A DNA stretch of 64,000 nt from Comamonadaceae bacterium OS-4 (GTDB lineage Bacteria > Pseudomonadota > Gammaproteobacteria > Burkholderiales > Burkholderiaceae_C), in assembly GCA_027924025.1 (NCBI GenBank), contig AP026971.1:62001-126000 (forward strand), given 5' to 3'. Shown here piece after piece: positions 35,211 to 44,495 of the stretch. The notes beneath the pieces are model-generated. The model ran no database searches and was not told the origin of the DNA. It was given only the letters and a program-made list of their open reading frames with translations. Each line of letters begins with the position of its first letter. The stretch's first letter is position 1. A program made the translations under genes and the position numbers.

Positions 35211-37160
35211 ATGGTTACCCGAAGCCACGATTACTCCAATCCAGATTACTGGCGGCTTGACTCGCTGCAGGCGCCGGTCTTCTTGTGTGACCAGCCGTGT
35301 CTGGCTATCGCCGGCCCGGGCTCTGGAAAGACTCGAACCATCATTGCTAAGGCCGCCCGCCTGATTCAGGCGAATCGTAATGACCTATCTACAGTGGCCA
35401 TGGTTACCTTCACCAAGGCCGCGGCCAAAGAAATGGAGCACCGCTTACGTTCAGCTCTCCCTGAGTTGTTTGCACAGCGGGGGGGTAAGAAGCCCTTCAT
35501 TGGGACATTCCACGGTCTGAGCTATCGCTTGCTCCAGGACTATTGGCGGACATCTGGGCTGCGCCGAAAAATACTGTCCGAGCAAGAAGTCTACGATCTG
35601 ATCGTTCAGTCTACTAGCGAGGCTGGTAGCAAGCTGCGCTTTGATGAGGTTCAACGAGCGATTGAACGCTACAAGTCATTTCCTGCTGATTTCCCATTGG
35701 CAGACAGTGAGATCCTTTCCGAGTCGTACCAAATTTTCAGCATTTACGAGAAACGTCGGATGGCCAACGGTGCCTGCGATGTGAATGACATGGTGCGTGA
35801 GTGCTTAGCGGGAATCCGGGCCGGCACGATTAAGCCTTTGCCAGTCAAGTACCTGCTCGCCGACGAGATGCAAGACGCCGACTTGGTGCAGCATGACTGG
35901 GTGCTAGCCCACCACGCGAATGGTGTCATTCCCTCGCTTGTCGCGGATGATGACCAAAGCATCTATGCATTTCGCAATGCTGCAGGCTTCCGAGGGCTCA
36001 AGCTCTTCTGCGAAGCAACTGGCGCCCAAGTCTTTCCCATGACCTTCAACTACCGGTCTTGCACCTCGATCGTTGAAGCTGCGGATCTCATTATTCGCAA
36101 CACCCCGGACCGTTTCGCCAAGAACATTCAGGCCAAACGCCCAGAAGAGGGCAGCATTGATATTCAGCTCCACCGAGCATCAACGGCGCCTGCTCAGGAC
36201 TCTGAAACGGTACAGGCTCGCGCGATAGTTCTCGCCGCTAAGCAGTGGCTTGAACAACATCCGAAGGCAAGTGCGGCCGTCATTTCTCGGACCAACATTG
36301 AGCTGGACACCATCGAGTTAGCCTGCAAGATGTTGCAAGTTCCCTTCATACGGATGGGAGCCTCAGATTTCTTGAAGCGACCCCACGTAGTGCGTGCCTT
36401 GCTCGCTCTAAGTTTGCCAGGCAATCCGAATGACCACATCGCTTTTTCGAGCGCTTGTTTCGTCAGCGACAACATTGCTCCAACGGCAAGAAATGCCATT
36501 TTGGAGTTCTTCCATCAAAGTGATGGCATGACGCATGTGTTGGATCTGGCGAGTTCATCCGGGCTGCTTAGTGCCATGCGCCGGGATGACCAAACGGCGT
36601 TTCGAGCGTTTCGGAACTGGATATCGGATTGGTTCGATGAGTTTGAATCATCAGACGAACTCCTGTCTGCCGCAATCGTCAAGCTGCTCAACCGTTTTGC
36701 TAGCCAGTGCAAGGAAAGCCAGGCCGCAAAGGACTTGAGCTTTCTGGCCGTCATGCTTTCCCAGTGGTGCAGTGGCAGCCTTGCAAACCGCGTCAATATT
36801 TTGAGTCAGCGCACAGAGCAGCCCAAAGACAAAGTGGGCGCTGTCACCCTATGCAGCGCTCACGCATCCAAAGGGCTGGAGTTTCATCACGTCACCATCA
36901 TTAATGCGACGGACGCCTACTGGCCTCACGACAAAGAGGAATCAGCGTTTAGCGAAGAGAAGCGCCTGTTTTACGTTGCAGCCACACGCGCAATGGATCA
37001 TTTGACGATCAGCATGTACGAGAGCGACGCTGCAAAGAAGGTCAGCCTTTCATGCTTCGTTCAACCCCTACTAGATGAGGCAGTGCGTGCAAGGCGCTTG
37101 CTTGATATTGAAGAAAACACGCCTGCAGATGCTTCACAGCCCATGGAGGCGGGAGCTTAA
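35211..37160 (+). CDS. UvrD/Rep-family SF1A helicase
   Basis: 649 residues. Motif I GPGSGKT (35-41), Ia VTFTKAAAKEM, motif II DEMQ (218-221), III DDDQSIYAFRNA, IV NYRSC, V CSAHASKGLEFHHV, VI YVAATRAMD. A 3'-to-5' DNA helicase. It begins 3 bp after the coupling protein, so a role in processing transferred DNA is likely, while general repair or replication is possible. Confidence 0.9.
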   Translation: MVTRSHDYSNPDYWRLDSLQAPVFLCDQPCLAIAGPGSGKTRTIIAKAARLIQANRNDLSTVAMVTFTKAAAKEMEHRLRSALPELFAQRGGKKPFIGTFHGLSYRLLQDYWRTSGLRRKILSEQEVYDLIVQSTSEAGSKLRFDEVQRAIERYKSFPADFPLADSEILSESYQIFSIYEKRRMANGACDVNDMVRECLAGIRAGTIKPLPVKYLLADEMQDADLVQHDWVLAHHANGVIPSLVADDDQSIYAFRNAAGFRGLKLFCEATGAQVFPMTFNYRSCTSIVEAADLIIRNTPDRFAKNIQAKRPEEGSIDIQLHRASTAPAQDSETVQARAIVLAAKQWLEQHPKASAAVISRTNIELDTIELACKMLQVPFIRMGASDFLKRPHVVRALLALSLPGNPNDHIAFSSACFVSDNIAPTARNAILEFFHQSDGMTHVLDLASSSGLLSAMRRDDQTAFRAFRNWISDWFDEFESSDELLSAAIVKLLNRFASQCKESQAAKDLSFLAVMLSQWCSGSLANRVNILSQRTEQPKDKVGAVTLCSAHASKGLEFHHVTIINATDAYWPHDKEESAFSEEKRLFYVAATRAMDHLTISMYESDAAKKVSLSCFVQPLLDEAVRARRLLDIEENTPADASQPMEAGA

Positions 37161-37642
37161 TGTCGGACCATCAGTTGCCGAGTCGCGCTGGAAAAATCCA
37201 GAAGCGCAGCAGCAATGCAGTTCTGCACCAGTCCGTTTGGGTCTGCGCCGGCGCTGTCCTCCCATGCCAACATATCGCCGTACCGGTTGCATCGAAGCCG
37301 TTGGCTACGTCCTGTCTGGTGAACCATCGCCAACTCGAACCAAGTTGCATCGGGACTAACCTGCGCTTGTGCACTAAGGAACTTCGTAGAGGTTTTGCAA
37401 GCGTTCGTCCAGTGGAGAGATTCACCCGCACCCATAGAGCGTGGAATCCCAGCAACCTCAAACATATCCTGAATGTAGTCAGGCAATGGTTCCGGACCCG
37501 GCTGGTCGGCAATCAAGTCCTTTTCCAGTTGAGTCTGGTCACCACCGCCTCGTGCGCGATCGGGAAGCTCGAACAGCGGGGCGCTGCTGCGCAATGTTTC
37601 CTCAGGCATAGCAAAGCTATCTTGTCCGTTACTGGTCGGCAT
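37157..37642 (-). CDS. Hypothetical protein, 161 aa
   Basis: Minus strand, overlapping the end of the helicase gene by 4 bp. ATG 37642 has AAGGAG 6 bp upstream, and the composition is normal for a globular protein, unlike the opposite frame. No family recognised. Its promoter must lie in the 92 bp shared with the divergent repeat-protein gene. Confidence 0.6.
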   Translation of the reverse strand: MPTSNGQDSFAMPEETLRSSAPLFELPDRARGGGDQTQLEKDLIADQPGPEPLPDYIQDMFEVAGIPRSMGAGESLHWTNACKTSTKFLSAQAQVSPDATWFELAMVHQTGRSQRLRCNRYGDMLAWEDSAGADPNGLVQNCIAAALLDFSSATRQLMVRH

Positions 37643-37734
37643 CAAAAACTCCTTTTGTGTGATTCAGGTTTTGCCAGAGTACCAAGCGCAAACCAGAAAT
37701 CCACATTTCCACAGAACAGTGGGGCTAGGCCGAT

Positions 37735-39591
37735 ATGAGTACATCTCTCGATCAGCAAAACCTCGCATTCGATTTTGGTGAGAACGAGTTTGTCGCCAGC
37801 GATAACCCTGAGCTAACTAAAAGACCATCAAGGGTACTCACAGGGGTAGATAAAGGTGCCTTGGCAGGACACGAAGTAGCACAAAGTACGGCAATGGTGC
37901 CGAATAGGTCCCCAAGGAGTGCCGAGGATACGCAAGCGGTCTCCAAAGGTACCGGATTGGTACCTGATGGGGCAGAAGAGAGTGCAGCCTGCAGAGCTGA
38001 GGTTACCAAAGGGTCTGAACTGGTGCCGGAAGGGGCGCAAGAGGCCTTCAAAGGTTCTGAACTGGTACCCGATGGGGCAGAAGAAAGTGCAGCTTTCGGA
38101 GTTGAGGTCACTAAAGGGCCTGAACTGGTACCGAAAGGGGCGCAAGAGGCCTCACAAGGTTCTGAACTGGTACTCAAGGGGGCAGAAGAAAGTGCAGCTT
38201 TCGGAATTGAGGTCACTAAAGGGTCTGCACAGGTACTGGAAGGTGCGCAAGAGGTCGCCAAAGGTGCAGCAAAGGTGCCCCAAAAGGCGGCTGTTGGCAC
38301 GGTTGGTACTGGGGAGGACTTCAAGGGGTCTGAGGTGGTATCGATTGGTACTGTTGAGGCCAATAAAAGTCCTTCAAAGGTCGCAAAGGGTGCGCAAAGC
38401 GGTCTCATAAAGGGCGTTAAAGGTCGCAACCAGGCCTACGAAATCAACCCTAACGTCATCCTGGGTGAGACATTCTTTGACATCGACCCACCCAAGCGCC
38501 GAAATGCTGGCTACCGAGTCCGTCGAGATCTGGTGCAAGAACGGCAAATCGACATGCCGTTGTTCATCACTGGCGTCGAAATCAGGGCTGGAATAGCCCA
38601 GGATGACAGGCATTGGAACCAAAAATTCGTCCAACTGAGGGAGCAAATCGTCAAAGAAATTGGTGATCTGCGCTTCGTCATTGGTGACCGGATGGCGATC
38701 GAAGTTAGCTGGAATCTGCCCCTGAACTGGCCCTATGTCGCCCTTCGTGCGCCCGATGGACGCCGTTTGGTGGAGACAGACTCCGCAGAGCTTGGCTCAT
38801 ATGGGCTCCGATCGGTCACCATGCTGTGGAAGGGGATCATCGAGAAGCAAAAGGCCATGCAAACCATGGCTCGCAACTACGCAGCGATGCTGCGATGGTC
38901 CGAAAAACTCAGTACAAAAGTTCCGGTGGCCATGGATGGGAGCCGCACTTGCCGGCTGCTGCTTGACCCCGAAATTCATAAGCAAATCAACAGCTTAGCG
39001 TGGCCTAGCTATCTTCGGGACTCCGCGGGTGGGCCGTTTTCGCCGCTACCGTTCAATGTGTACGAGTCCATGCGTGTGCGCCTTTGGGCGCACGTTAAAG
39101 CAGTCAAACAGCACGTACACGCGATGAACCTGAACTACAACCGCGTGTCGAACGAAAACAGGCTTTCGCTGGGGAAGACCAGGAGCGCTGCGCTCGCTGT
39201 GGGCATCGTCGATGGCCCGGCTCGTACACCGCTCCACTACTGGGCGCTTTGGGTCAGAAAAGGTCAGGAAAACCTTTTCTACCGAACCGTTACCCCAAGG
39301 GTGGTGAGTTCAGAGCGCGGCAAATACATCACGCCAGAGTCATTTGCTGTTTCTGACGATCGCGGTCGACTGGCTACTTACGCCATAGACCGCTGCCATT
39401 TGACCCACATGAAGGACCTGTACAGGGCTGCTGACCACGTGCTGGCGGACCTATTGGCCTTGTCCCAAAAAACAGCCGATTTGCTGGTCGAAACGGTCGG
39501 CAAACGGCACGGAAAAGAGAGCACAGCCGCGAGCGGAAGGGGCTCCTGGCGCGGCTCTGGAGTCCTTTTTAGATGGATTCCAGGCCAGTAA
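37735..39591 (+). CDS. Hypothetical protein with 35-residue tandem repeats
   Basis: 618 residues. Residues about 70-200 consist of diverged repeats of about 35 residues (KGSELVPDGAEESAAFGVEV type, with a shorter KGPELVPKGAQEAS half), encoded by a 105-bp tandem DNA repeat. From about residue 235 a globular domain follows without recognised motifs (FFDIDPPKRRNAGYRVRR, FNVYESMRVRLWAHVKAVKQHVHA). The C-terminal tail is basic. It lies directly upstream of parM. It could be a partition accessory or replication protein; neither is shown. Confidence 0.7.
   Translation: MSTSLDQQNLAFDFGENEFVASDNPELTKRPSRVLTGVDKGALAGHEVAQSTAMVPNRSPRSAEDTQAVSKGTGLVPDGAEESAACRAEVTKGSELVPEGAQEAFKGSELVPDGAEESAAFGVEVTKGPELVPKGAQEASQGSELVLKGAEESAAFGIEVTKGSAQVLEGAQEVAKGAAKVPQKAAVGTVGTGEDFKGSEVVSIGTVEANKSPSKVAKGAQSGLIKGVKGRNQAYEINPNVILGETFFDIDPPKRRNAGYRVRRDLVQERQIDMPLFITGVEIRAGIAQDDRHWNQKFVQLREQIVKEIGDLRFVIGDRMAIEVSWNLPLNWPYVALRAPDGRRLVETDSAELGSYGLRSVTMLWKGIIEKQKAMQTMARNYAAMLRWSEKLSTKVPVAMDGSRTCRLLLDPEIHKQINSLAWPSYLRDSAGGPFSPLPFNVYESMRVRLWAHVKAVKQHVHAMNLNYNRVSNENRLSLGKTRSAALAVGIVDGPARTPLHYWALWVRKGQENLFYRTVTPRVVSSERGKYITPESFAVSDDRGRLATYAIDRCHLTHMKDLYRAADHVLADLLALSQKTADLLVETVGKRHGKESTAASGRGSWRGSGVLFRWIPGQ
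37945..38322 (+). repeat. 105-bp tandem repeats inside the gene upstream of parM
   Basis: Units begin at 38008, 38113 and 38218 (exact 105-bp period), with a diverged partial unit from about 37945. Each contains two copies of a GAACTGGTAC-like core about 45-60 bp apart. The repeats keep the reading frame. Confidence 0.85.
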
Positions 39592-39647
39592 ACCACCCCG
39601 CCATTTTGTAAAAAATGAACCTTTAACTCTACTACTAAGGCAAAAGA

Positions 39648-40745
39648 ATGAACACAAATACACACCCAGCTTTCAATGCATCAACTTTGGGGCAGAACAA
39701 CAGCATCGGAGTAGTCGGTGCCAATCTGGGCTTCGGCTTCTGCAAATTGGTGATCGACGGACAGGAGCACACCTTCATGTCGGCGCTGACCCCGCTCAAT
39801 ACGGGTGTCGAAGGATTGGCCTCGCGCAAACCCGCCCGCGAAAACATCGTGCTCGGGGACGATGGGAAGTTGTACGAAGCCGGGGTTGATGGCGTTCTGA
39901 ATTCCACCGAAGAACCTCTGAAGGTTCTCTCCCGTGAGTGGGCAAGGTCCAAGCTGTACAAGCTGCTGATGGGCGCCACACTGAACCGTATGGCCATGAC
40001 CGGAAAGCGTCAGTGGATTGTGGTGACAGGTTTAGCAGCCGACCACTTCAAAGATACCGATTACCGCGCTGACGTTGCCAAGCTCTGGAAGGGCCAGCAT
40101 GGAAAGCACACCACGCCATTCGGTGACATCGAAATCCTGGACGTGCAGGTCATCCCTGAAACCGCTGGTGGGTTTGTCACCCTGATGAAGGACAAGTATT
40201 TCAACGGCCTCATCCGCGCTGGCTCCAACGGCGTGATCCTTGACTTTGGCCGGATGACAGTGAACTGGCTGCCATTCCGTGGCGACCAGACCGACGGCAA
40301 CCGCTTCAGCTCCGTCGATGTCGGTGTGTCTAACGTGATCAATGAGGCGACCAAGCTGGTCCGCGCAGAAACACGCCAGCCCAACCTCCACCCGCTCGAT
40401 GTGGAAGCTGCGATGCTGGGCCTGCGTCCGATCACCAAAATCGTAGACGGAATTGGCGGTCGTAAGGAAACGCGCCAAGTGTCCATGGAAATTCCACTGA
40501 GCAAGGCGGTCATAGAAGTCTGGCCACGGATAGAGCAAGCGATCACCAACAGCCTGGGCGATATGCGCGGCAAGCTACTGATCGGCATTGGTGGTGGTGC
40601 GCAACTGTTCGAGCCCCTGATCCGCGATACCTACAAGCAGAGCACGATCGAGATTGCACCGGATGCGCAAATGACCAATGCGCAAGGTATGCACAACCTA
40701 GGCCGTCAGATCGCCATGGCTAAGGGCTACGGGGTAGGCGCATGA
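39648..40745 (+). CDS. parM: Actin-like plasmid segregation protein (ParM family)
   Basis: 365 residues. Phosphate-1 loop in GANLGFGFCKL (about 25-35), phosphate-2 DFGRMT (199-204) and adenosine motif IGIGGGAQLF (312-321) mark the actin/Hsp70 ATPase fold, with the overall length of ParM/Alp proteins. It polymerises to push plasmid copies apart. Ribosome binding site AAGG 10 bp upstream. The ParR-like gene overlaps by 4 bp. Confidence 0.85.
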   Translation: MNTNTHPAFNASTLGQNNSIGVVGANLGFGFCKLVIDGQEHTFMSALTPLNTGVEGLASRKPARENIVLGDDGKLYEAGVDGVLNSTEEPLKVLSREWARSKLYKLLMGATLNRMAMTGKRQWIVVTGLAADHFKDTDYRADVAKLWKGQHGKHTTPFGDIEILDVQVIPETAGGFVTLMKDKYFNGLIRAGSNGVILDFGRMTVNWLPFRGDQTDGNRFSSVDVGVSNVINEATKLVRAETRQPNLHPLDVEAAMLGLRPITKIVDGIGGRKETRQVSMEIPLSKAVIEVWPRIEQAITNSLGDMRGKLLIGIGGGAQLFEPLIRDTYKQSTIEIAPDAQMTNAQGMHNLGRQIAMAKGYGVGA

Positions 40746-41335
40746 TTATCAAAAGTGATGTCGGGCACTTGCCTGCTTCGCTGCAGGACCAGTTCAGTAC
40801 CGGAGTGGGCCGCAATCATCAACTCTGGCGGATAGTGCAGCAGGGCGTTACATCGGCCCAGCTCGAAAATCGAATCGAGTTTTACGCATGCACAGGGCTA
40901 CGCTCTAGCTCAAGCCGCAAGTTCAGAGTCACCCTTGATGATGCTGATCCACTCGCTGTGAAAATCAATGAACTGGCTAAGCATCATCGCTTGAGCAACA
41001 GCTTCCTATTCGAGATTCTCGTCACGATCGGCTGGAACCATTTGAATGCTTTCGCAGAGAGCATTGGAGCCGGCCAGCCTGCAAGAACAGAGCCAGCGAA
41101 AACAGTGAACAAACCAATCACTGTTCAGAACCAACCTGCGGCAGTGGCAACGTCAACCATGCCCGAGGAAGTTCAAGCTACCCCACAAGAGCCGCAGGAA
41201 TCTCTTGATGAGACACCTGAGTTCAAGGCGATGACCCGAAGCATGCTCGCGAGCTTTGGCATCGACATTGGGCTATCACCCACGAATGGCGAGAAAAGCA
41301 GCAACAGCGAACAGTTGGGGGCAACAGCTCCATGA
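40742..41335 (+). CDS. parR: ParR-like adaptor
   Basis: 197 residues. A ribbon-helix-helix-like segment lies at about 58-98 (SRKFRVTLDD, NELAKHHRLSNSFLFEILV). The C-terminal half is Gln/Pro/Glu-rich and disordered, ending in a short amphipathic helix (FKAMTRSMLASFGIDIG), as expected of an adaptor whose tail binds the ParM filament. Inferred mainly from the ParM neighbour and the overlap. Confidence 0.6.
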   Translation: MIIKSDVGHLPASLQDQFSTGVGRNHQLWRIVQQGVTSAQLENRIEFYACTGLRSSSSRKFRVTLDDADPLAVKINELAKHHRLSNSFLFEILVTIGWNHLNAFAESIGAGQPARTEPAKTVNKPITVQNQPAAVATSTMPEEVQATPQEPQESLDETPEFKAMTRSMLASFGIDIGLSPTNGEKSSNSEQLGATAP

Positions 41336-42204
41336 AAGCACAAGGCTCCACGTTCAGCCGCCACATCATCAGCGCCACCCTATTTGTCGCGTTGAGTGCT
41401 GTTGCGCAGCCTGCCGGCTCACTGCCGCCTGAGTTGGAGCCGTACTTCAATGCGATTCGGATGGTCGAGTCCCGAAATCACCCATGGTCGATCTTCGACA
41501 ACACCACCCGCCAAAGCTACCGACTCAACAGCCGCGCCGAAGCCGAAGCCAAAGCAATTGAGCTCGTAAGCTACGGCCACAACGTTGACCTGGGTCTGAT
41601 GCAGCTCAACTGCAAATATCAATGCAAACGCCCCGGCGTGAGCTTGGCCAACATCTTTGACCCATCGGTCAACGTCGCCACAGCCCGAATCATCTTCATG
41701 GAGTTTTGGGTTCAAGCCCGACGCATCAGTACCGAATTTGACGCCCGGATAGTCGCGGCCGTAGGTGCCTACAACAACGGGAGAGTAGGGACACCCAACG
41801 TCGGCTACGTCAAGAAAGTGTGGCAGCAGCTCGGAAAGCCCGTGGGCGATCTACCGGACGCCGGCTCCGGCAAGGTGGAAAGTGCCCCCGCGAGTAAGAG
41901 CGTTTTGGAGGAGGTCGCGGGGAGGGCGCAGAAGGGTGCCGACTGGGCACGGGACAGGTTCGAGGCTATGACCAAGCGCAAGGACACGGAACAAGCGCAA
42001 GCCGAACAGCCCACCCAAGAAAACACCCGCGAGACCGTCACCATCCTGGGAAGCATCGGCATGGTCTTTGGCTCGATCGCCATTGGCGTGGTCGCCTACT
42101 TCCTGGGACCGATTCTGGCCCCCATTTTCTCGCTCATGGGCGGTAAGCGAGCAGCACTACGCATGGCAGCCACCTACGTGAATAACCGTCGCAAACAAGA
42201 TTAG
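41332..42204 (+). CDS. Lytic transglycosylase with C-terminal membrane segment
   Basis: 290 residues. Signal peptide, SLT domain (about 30-165) with catalytic Glu in RMVESRNHP, LGLMQLNC and GAYNNGRVG; a linker; then a hydrophobic stretch (about 233-265). It may be the PilT-type transglycosylase of the thin-pilus system, displaced from the pil operon, or a transfer enzyme. It is coupled by a 4-bp overlap to parR. Confidence 0.8.
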   Translation: MKAQGSTFSRHIISATLFVALSAVAQPAGSLPPELEPYFNAIRMVESRNHPWSIFDNTTRQSYRLNSRAEAEAKAIELVSYGHNVDLGLMQLNCKYQCKRPGVSLANIFDPSVNVATARIIFMEFWVQARRISTEFDARIVAAVGAYNNGRVGTPNVGYVKKVWQQLGKPVGDLPDAGSGKVESAPASKSVLEEVAGRAQKGADWARDRFEAMTKRKDTEQAQAEQPTQENTRETVTILGSIGMVFGSIAIGVVAYFLGPILAPIFSLMGGKRAALRMAATYVNNRRKQD

Positions 42205-42214
42205 GAGTGAATGA

Positions 42215-42991
42215 ATGCCGCAAGCACTGGCAATTGACCGAACAGTACCTATGGACCAGTGGAGTGAGATCCAGCTGCTCTCCCAGATACAGAGGCTCAC
42301 ACCCGACGCGCTCGAAATGGTGGATGGCATGGATTGCACCGCACCGACACGGATAGAGCACGCCCGTGAAGAAATCCGAATCGCGGTGGACCTACTCCAG
42401 CTCAGGGGCTACCCATTCGATTTCGCAGCACGCCAGAAGCTGAAATTCATCAACTGGCTCCCCACACAAGTAGACATGCGAATGATGATCCGCGGCCTAC
42501 TCCAAGGCGAGCAGTTGGAAGACGGCATGTTCCCTGGCGATTACCGGCTGGAAATCATCGCGAACAGCTACGGCCAAGATGCGAGCGCGCAGTACAAAGC
42601 CATGGGTGAAATCATCATCGCCCAAACCCTTCGCCTCGGAACTGATCAGAGAGAAGGTGCGCGAACACTGATTGACCAGATACCCCGAGCGATCCACACA
42701 GGAAAATTTGAAATCACGGTCCCCGTAGGCCGTGCGATGTGGCTAGACCTGGCTGACCATCTGAAGAGCTTTCCCGCGACCAACGTCAACCTGCGATGCA
42801 CCATCCCGCAAAGCAAAGGACTCACAGTCAGCATCAAAGACCTGATTGAAAGCATCACCGGCGATGGCCAGCGCACAGACCGAACGGACCACAACGCAGC
42901 CAACGCTGCAACCCTGCCCGCGCCCCTCGCGTCAAAAACACCCAAGCCGCGGCCTCTCCCGTGGTACCTGCGACTGTTAGGACTGACATGA
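42215..42991 (+). CDS. Hypothetical protein, 258 aa
   Basis: Soluble, mostly helical protein with AGGAG 5-8 bp before the start. No motif recognised; the C terminus is Pro/Lys-rich and ends WYLRLLGLT. Its stop overlaps the ATG of the DsbC-like gene. Confidence 0.65.
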   Translation: MPQALAIDRTVPMDQWSEIQLLSQIQRLTPDALEMVDGMDCTAPTRIEHAREEIRIAVDLLQLRGYPFDFAARQKLKFINWLPTQVDMRMMIRGLLQGEQLEDGMFPGDYRLEIIANSYGQDASAQYKAMGEIIIAQTLRLGTDQREGARTLIDQIPRAIHTGKFEITVPVGRAMWLDLADHLKSFPATNVNLRCTIPQSKGLTVSIKDLIESITGDGQRTDRTDHNAANAATLPAPLASKTPKPRPLPWYLRLLGLT

Positions 42992-43926
42992 AACAAGCCT
43001 CAGAACTTCAAGTGGTGTTGCGGTACTGCGCCTACGCTGTAGTGGCTGTGCTGGCCATCCGGGGCGCTACTGCTTTCTACACACAGTTCAGCAAGGTGGA
43101 AGCCGAACTACCCTCAGCGCCAACAGCGACAGCACCGGACGTGCCGGCATCCAAAGCACAAAGGCAACAGCGTGCAGCTCAGCTAGTCGGCGGCATGGGG
43201 CGATCCGGAAAAGTCAAAGACACATTCAGCGCACCCGACGGAACAACCGGCGTCATCATTGAAGCTCCCGAGGGGACATTCATAGGCTGGATGGTCGATG
43301 GCGTGGATTCCGTATGGGTAGGAGCCAAGTTCGATGCGCAAGGTCGCAACCAGACCCAGCAGGAAATGATTGCCCGCGGCTTTGCTCAGCCAAGCAACGA
43401 ACCGGCCGGCGGCCAGACCCAGCTTGCGTCACCAGCTCCTGAAAACGGAGCAGCACCCATCAATAGCGCAGGGCTGCTCAAGGCCGTCACCCAAAGCCCA
43501 GGATTCGTAGAGGGCACAGGCGGACCACTCTGGACGGTCTACATCGACGGGAACTGCGTGTACTGCACACAACTCTGGCGTAACCTGCGAAACCCAATCG
43601 CAGCGGGACAACTCCGCGTGCGGTGGGCACCAGTGGCAGTCATTGCACCCACCAGCGCAGGCCAAGCCGCCGCTCTACTGCAGTCCGACCAGCCGGTGGC
43701 ACTGCTCACACAACACGGGACTACAGGCGCGCGCATCCCAGGGACCGCAGTCAGTCCCACCTCCCAACAACAGATAGACGCCAACAACGCCATGTTGCGA
43801 GCACTCAATGCCGGCAAAGCAGCGGCAACGCCCACCATCGTATTGCCATCCCCAGACGGTGCGCGAGTCATCACAGGGCTGCCACCAGACATCAATGCAC
43901 TCATACAGCATGGGGGCCGTTCATGA
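42988..43926 (+). CDS. DsbC/DsbG-like thiol-disulphide protein
   Basis: 312 residues. N-terminal membrane anchor (about 12-30), linker, a domain like the DsbC dimerisation region (about 70-115, IIEAPEGTFIGWMVDG), and a thioredoxin-like domain with the active site CVYC (190-193) preceded by TVYIDGN. It probably isomerises disulphides of transfer or pilus proteins. DsbC homologues are common in SXT/IncA-C transfer regions. Confidence 0.75.
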   Translation: MKQASELQVVLRYCAYAVVAVLAIRGATAFYTQFSKVEAELPSAPTATAPDVPASKAQRQQRAAQLVGGMGRSGKVKDTFSAPDGTTGVIIEAPEGTFIGWMVDGVDSVWVGAKFDAQGRNQTQQEMIARGFAQPSNEPAGGQTQLASPAPENGAAPINSAGLLKAVTQSPGFVEGTGGPLWTVYIDGNCVYCTQLWRNLRNPIAAGQLRVRWAPVAVIAPTSAGQAAALLQSDQPVALLTQHGTTGARIPGTAVSPTSQQQIDANNAMLRALNAGKAAATPTIVLPSPDGARVITGLPPDINALIQHGGRS

Positions 43927-44013
43927 TAGAAATGCTCCTATGGCGCAATTGTGGAATGCTTGAAACCGCGTTTCCGATAGGTACTCTGACAGCACAACCG
44001 AAGGGAAAACACT

Positions 44014-44307
44014 ATGGAACAAGACACCGGCTTTCTGAGCAACCTGCAAACCGCCTACAGCGACGCATTCATCAACAGCGACTCCAACGTCATCACCCCC
44101 GAAATCATCGTCCTGGTGGTGCTGATCTCGGTGGTGGTGGGTGTGCTGCACGAAAAAGTGCTGGAACCCCAGTGGGTCAAGCGCCACATCACGAAACACG
44201 ACACCTTCCCATCGCAGAAGGAATTCCTCTGGTTCCGGGTGGGAATCATGGCCATGGTCTTCATGGGTACCGCGCTTGCCATGTTGCTGGCGGCCTGGCC
44301 CCGCTAA
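44014..44307 (+). CDS. Small membrane protein, 97 aa
   Basis: Two membrane helices (about 28-44, IIVLVVLISVVVGVLHE; and 74-92) separated by a basic loop. GAAGGG upstream of the ATG. No family recognised. Confidence 0.7.
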   Translation: MEQDTGFLSNLQTAYSDAFINSDSNVITPEIIVLVVLISVVVGVLHEKVLEPQWVKRHITKHDTFPSQKEFLWFRVGIMAMVFMGTALAMLLAAWPR

Positions 44308-44327
44308 AAGGCAGGTCAAAAGGCACG

Positions 44328-44349
44328 ACAAGGCCACGAAAGGCCTTGT
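44328..44349 (+). promoter_or_regulatory. Hairpin ACAAGGCC/GGCCTTGT
   Basis: Perfect 8-bp stem with a 6-base loop, 20 bp after the membrane-protein gene and without a T tract. It may end or protect the upstream message. Confidence 0.4.
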
Positions 44350-44393
44350 CCGATCACGACCAGGAACGCAGCCAAGCCCCTCAGGCCCCGCTC

Positions 44394-44495
44394 ATGAGCG
44401 GCGACTGCCGGCATTGCGGCACCACCAAAGACACACAGAGAAGTTTTGCGGCCATGCACCACGACCAGGTGCGCATGGGGCAGTCAACACAATGA
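44394..44495 (+). CDS. Possible 33-aa CxxC peptide
   Basis: Short frame with CRHC near its start and several His residues, ending in an ATGA overlap with the next gene. Such coupling is the rule in this operon. No clear ribosome binding site, so coding status is open. Confidence 0.35.
   Translation: MSGDCRHCGTTKDTQRSFAAMHHDQVRMGQSTQ

Noticed and set aside
35211..37160. Relaxase-helicase (F TraI-like)
   Set aside because: The protein has only SF1A UvrD motifs and no N-terminal relaxase His triad or catalytic Tyr.
37160..37738. Plus-strand frame of 192 codons after the UvrD-like gene
   Set aside because: Poor composition and no ribosome binding site; the minus-strand frame in the same place has a good one and normal composition.
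37945..38322. CRISPR array
   Set aside because: The repeats are contiguous 105-bp coding units without spacers, and no cas genes are present.
37752..38429. Minus-strand frame of 225 codons across the tandem repeats
   Set aside because: Its Pro/Ser/Thr-rich product is the antisense image of the repeat region; the plus frame continues through and beyond the repeats into a globular domain.
43623..44495. Plus-strand frame of 290 codons
   Set aside because: Overlaps the DsbC-like and small membrane genes and has His/Arg-rich out-of-frame composition. Only its last 33 codons were kept as a possible peptide.
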